This document shows positions 28,848 to 30,419 of a DNA stretch of 30,419 nt, one piece after another (positions within the stretch are counted from its first letter, which is position 1; the number at the start of each line of letters is the position of its first letter). This DNA comes from a virus. Where the stretch lies: the IMG/VR virus record IMGVR_UViG_3300021959_000245, positions 1-30,419 of that record; one strand, written 5' to 3'. The position numbers and the translations under genes are program-made. Below the pieces are notes generated by a model. That model worked only from the letters and a program-made list of their open reading frames with translations. It made no database searches and was not told the origin of the DNA.

Positions 28848-29084
28848 ATGGGTGATATGGAGCTAATCTTCGATATCATCATTCCATTGGTAATCATTCC
28901 AATCTTTTACTTCATTAAAAGCCATGGCTCAGAAATACAAAGACAAGGTATTTTACTTAACAAAACTAGAGAAGAGATTGCAAAAGAATATGTAAGCAAA
29001 AAAGACTTCAGTATTGAGTTAGAAAGAATTTTCGACAAATTAGACAAACTTGATGCTAAAATAGATAAACTAATAACTGATTAA
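28848..29084 (+). CDS. Small membrane-anchored coiled-coil protein (lysis accessory candidate)
   Basis: A 78-residue protein with an N-terminal hydrophobic helix (ELIFDIIIPLVIIPIFYFIK, about residues 5-24) and a charged helical remainder ending in a heptad-like coiled coil (IELERIFDKLDKLDAKIDKL). The layout of one TM helix plus a long helix, directly after holin and endolysin, suits a spanin-like or holin-associated protein, but no lipobox or known spanin motif is visible. ATG 28857 is an alternative start. Confidence 0.6.
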   Translation: MGDMELIFDIIIPLVIIPIFYFIKSHGSEIQRQGILLNKTREEIAKEYVSKKDFSIELERIFDKLDKLDAKIDKLITD

Positions 29085-29085
29085 T

Positions 29086-30309
29086 ATGGCTAATTTAAAC
29101 CAAGTAGAGCTAGAAGAACTAAAAGATCAATATAGAGAGTTGATGCGTCAATATGGCGGCACTAACTTGGCTGGTCAACAAACCCCCGACGGAACATACG
29201 GATATTACACCCCAGACTTTTCATATGGAAGTTATAAAATTCCATACCAAGATCCAACCTATTCATCCGGATACGAATACGCACGAACAATAGCTGGTGG
29301 TATGCCATTTGAAGATGTGGTTGCACCTGGTATGAGTTTTTCCCCGGATCAACCAATGGGGTATACCCAAGCAGACTTAAGAAAAAAAGAAATATATGGT
29401 GACTTTAATGGCGTTATGCCAACTGCACCTACCAAAGGAACACCGGTAGAAGCATCTTACGAAACAATGCCTGATGCTCCAGTTGGTACTCCAGCACCAG
29501 AGCGTTATGTACCAGGTCAAACTCCTTTTCCAGGAATACCAGATTTTTTAAAAGATTTAGATTTTAGTAATTTACCAGGAGTGCAAGAACCATCAGAGCC
29601 ACAGTTTGGATCATCTGCACCAGCAGGTTTTATACCGCCACCCCCAGGCTCTTTCAATACTATGGCTTTTGTAGATTACTATAATCCTACAACTGGAGAA
29701 ACTTGGTCAGCACCTAGTGGTGGATGGACTGCACCAGAGGGATGGGTTATAGGCAGACCAGATGGCGGTTTAAAATTAACTTTTGACGAAGTAGATCCAT
29801 CTGTTTCTGGCAGACCAGACTATGATCCTTATTTAGCCGCTTTAGAAGCTGCTGCACAAACGCAAAGAGATGTTGCAATAAATCCAAATCCTTATAATCA
29901 ATTGACTGGGAATGATTACTCAGGTTTATTTAAACTAGATGAAAACCTTACAAACTTTGAAGAGATTGCTGACAAGATTGATATGGGTGAAGTTGCTAAA
30001 ATAGATATAGAAAAAATAGATATTCCAGAATCAGTTAGTTTATTTAGCGACATATTTAAAGAACCAGTATCAGCAGAACCAACACTACCATCTATATTCG
30101 ATCAACCTACCGCACCGGTGATGCCAACCATGTTTATGGAACCTATGGTACAACCAATCGTGCCACAACCGATACCCCCAATGAATCTTACTAGATTATC
30201 TAACCTACCAGTTTCTAATTTTGTCCAGCCTAGCGTTGAAGAAATCGTATCTCCAATAAGAATAGGCAGAACATTACCACCAACACCAAGAGGATTATTT
30301 AGTTTATAA
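29086..30309 (+). CDS. Proline-rich virion protein candidate, 407 residues
   Basis: The N-terminal helix (NLNQVELEELKDQYRELMRQ) is followed by a Tyr/Gly/Pro-rich region (GYYTPDFSYGSYKIPYQDPT), a Pro-rich low-complexity centre (about 110-190), a short folded-looking segment with FVDYYNPTTGETWSAPSGGW (about 203-222) and another Pro/Met-rich C-terminus (QPTAPVMPTMFMEPMVQPIV). No catalytic motif, TM helix or known domain is seen. It lies between lysis and head genes, so it could be a scaffold-like or head/tail accessory protein, but this is not shown. Confidence 0.6.
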   Translation: MANLNQVELEELKDQYRELMRQYGGTNLAGQQTPDGTYGYYTPDFSYGSYKIPYQDPTYSSGYEYARTIAGGMPFEDVVAPGMSFSPDQPMGYTQADLRKKEIYGDFNGVMPTAPTKGTPVEASYETMPDAPVGTPAPERYVPGQTPFPGIPDFLKDLDFSNLPGVQEPSEPQFGSSAPAGFIPPPPGSFNTMAFVDYYNPTTGETWSAPSGGWTAPEGWVIGRPDGGLKLTFDEVDPSVSGRPDYDPYLAALEAAAQTQRDVAINPNPYNQLTGNDYSGLFKLDENLTNFEEIADKIDMGEVAKIDIEKIDIPESVSLFSDIFKEPVSAEPTLPSIFDQPTAPVMPTMFMEPMVQPIVPQPIPPMNLTRLSNLPVSNFVQPSVEEIVSPIRIGRTLPPTPRGLFSL

Positions 30310-30419
30310 ATGTCAATCACACACGAAGAAGTAGTTAAAGCAGCAGAAGCTGAAAGAATTTTAAATTCTGATGTCTTTAAAGAAGCAATAGAAAATCTTA
30401 AAAACGAATACATAACTCA
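30310..30419 (+). CDS. Conserved small phage protein, truncated by window end
   Basis: ATG 30310 directly follows the previous TAA. The visible 36 residues, MSITHEEVVKAAEAERILNS then DVFKEAIENLKNEYIT, form a helix of the AExxLNxxxFxEAxxxL type found in a small phage family often encoded close to scaffold and capsid genes. The frame continues beyond the window. If this holds, the major capsid gene should lie a short distance to the right. Confidence 0.55.
   Translation, partial: MSITHEEVVKAAEAERILNSDVFKEAIENLKNEYIT

Noticed and set aside
1-30419. tRNA genes
   Set aside because: The few noncoding gaps were read for cloverleaf arms and TTCRANY/CCA ends; none fits.

Overview
The window is phage DNA: one AT-rich, tightly packed viral genome segment with no rRNA, tRNA, integrase or recognisable bacterial housekeeping gene. 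The virion genes suggest a short-tailed (podovirus-like) phage. There is an SU10/P22-like portal, a large terminase, an SU10-like head-tail adaptor at the left edge, tail-fibre genes with an S74 self-cleaving tip, and three consecutive ejection/internal-virion candidates, one of 1355 residues. The conserved short basic proteins, the DUF3310 and DUF2800 genes and the Sak4-like recombinase resemble uncultured marine phages. The host cannot be read from the sequence; an aquatic alphaproteobacterium or similar is only a guess.

Layout. 1-11321 (+) is the late structural block: adaptor, tail proteins, fibre, tail hub/nozzle candidate, GNAT-like protein, ejection proteins, and a PD-(D/E)XK nuclease at its end. 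11318-11847 (-) holds two small genes including DUF3310. They diverge from 11932-17288 (+), the replication/recombination operon: HTH protein, DUF2800 Cas4/RecB-like nuclease, Sak4-like ATPase, SSB-like protein, zinc-finger protein, TOPRIM primase-helicase, then very small ORFs. 17289-17541 is a structured noncoding segment with nested inverted repeats, three dyad-symmetric 22-bp-spaced repeats and a GC-rich hairpin, next to a GC-rich winged-helix gene (17542-17985). 18187-20796 (-) is a cassette of twelve very small, overlapping genes. 20925-25321 (+) is the packaging block (TerS, an odd GC-rich repeat-bearing spacer, TerL, portal). 25302-30419 (+) carries a possible HExxH metalloprotein, basic small proteins, an MT-A70 methyltransferase, a second nuclease, holin, M15 endolysin, a spanin/holin-accessory candidate and a proline-rich protein.

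How it works together. No DNA or RNA polymerase gene is visible, so the phage probably uses host polymerases while supplying its own primase-helicase, SSB, annealing/recombinase ATPase and exonuclease. The major capsid and scaffold genes are absent. Because the right end breaks off in a gene that usually sits near the head genes and the left end begins inside the adaptor, they most likely lie just outside the window, in a circularly permuted genome only a few kilobases larger.

The least ordinary parts are the 17.3-17.5 kb repeat/hairpin region (candidate origin or control region), the CGTTCGTGCG repeat family shared by two GC-rich islands around the minus-strand cassette, the C8/G8 hairpin between terS and terL that presents this repeat in its loop, the strong CCWGG enrichment over the cassette, and the cassette of unknown small genes itself.
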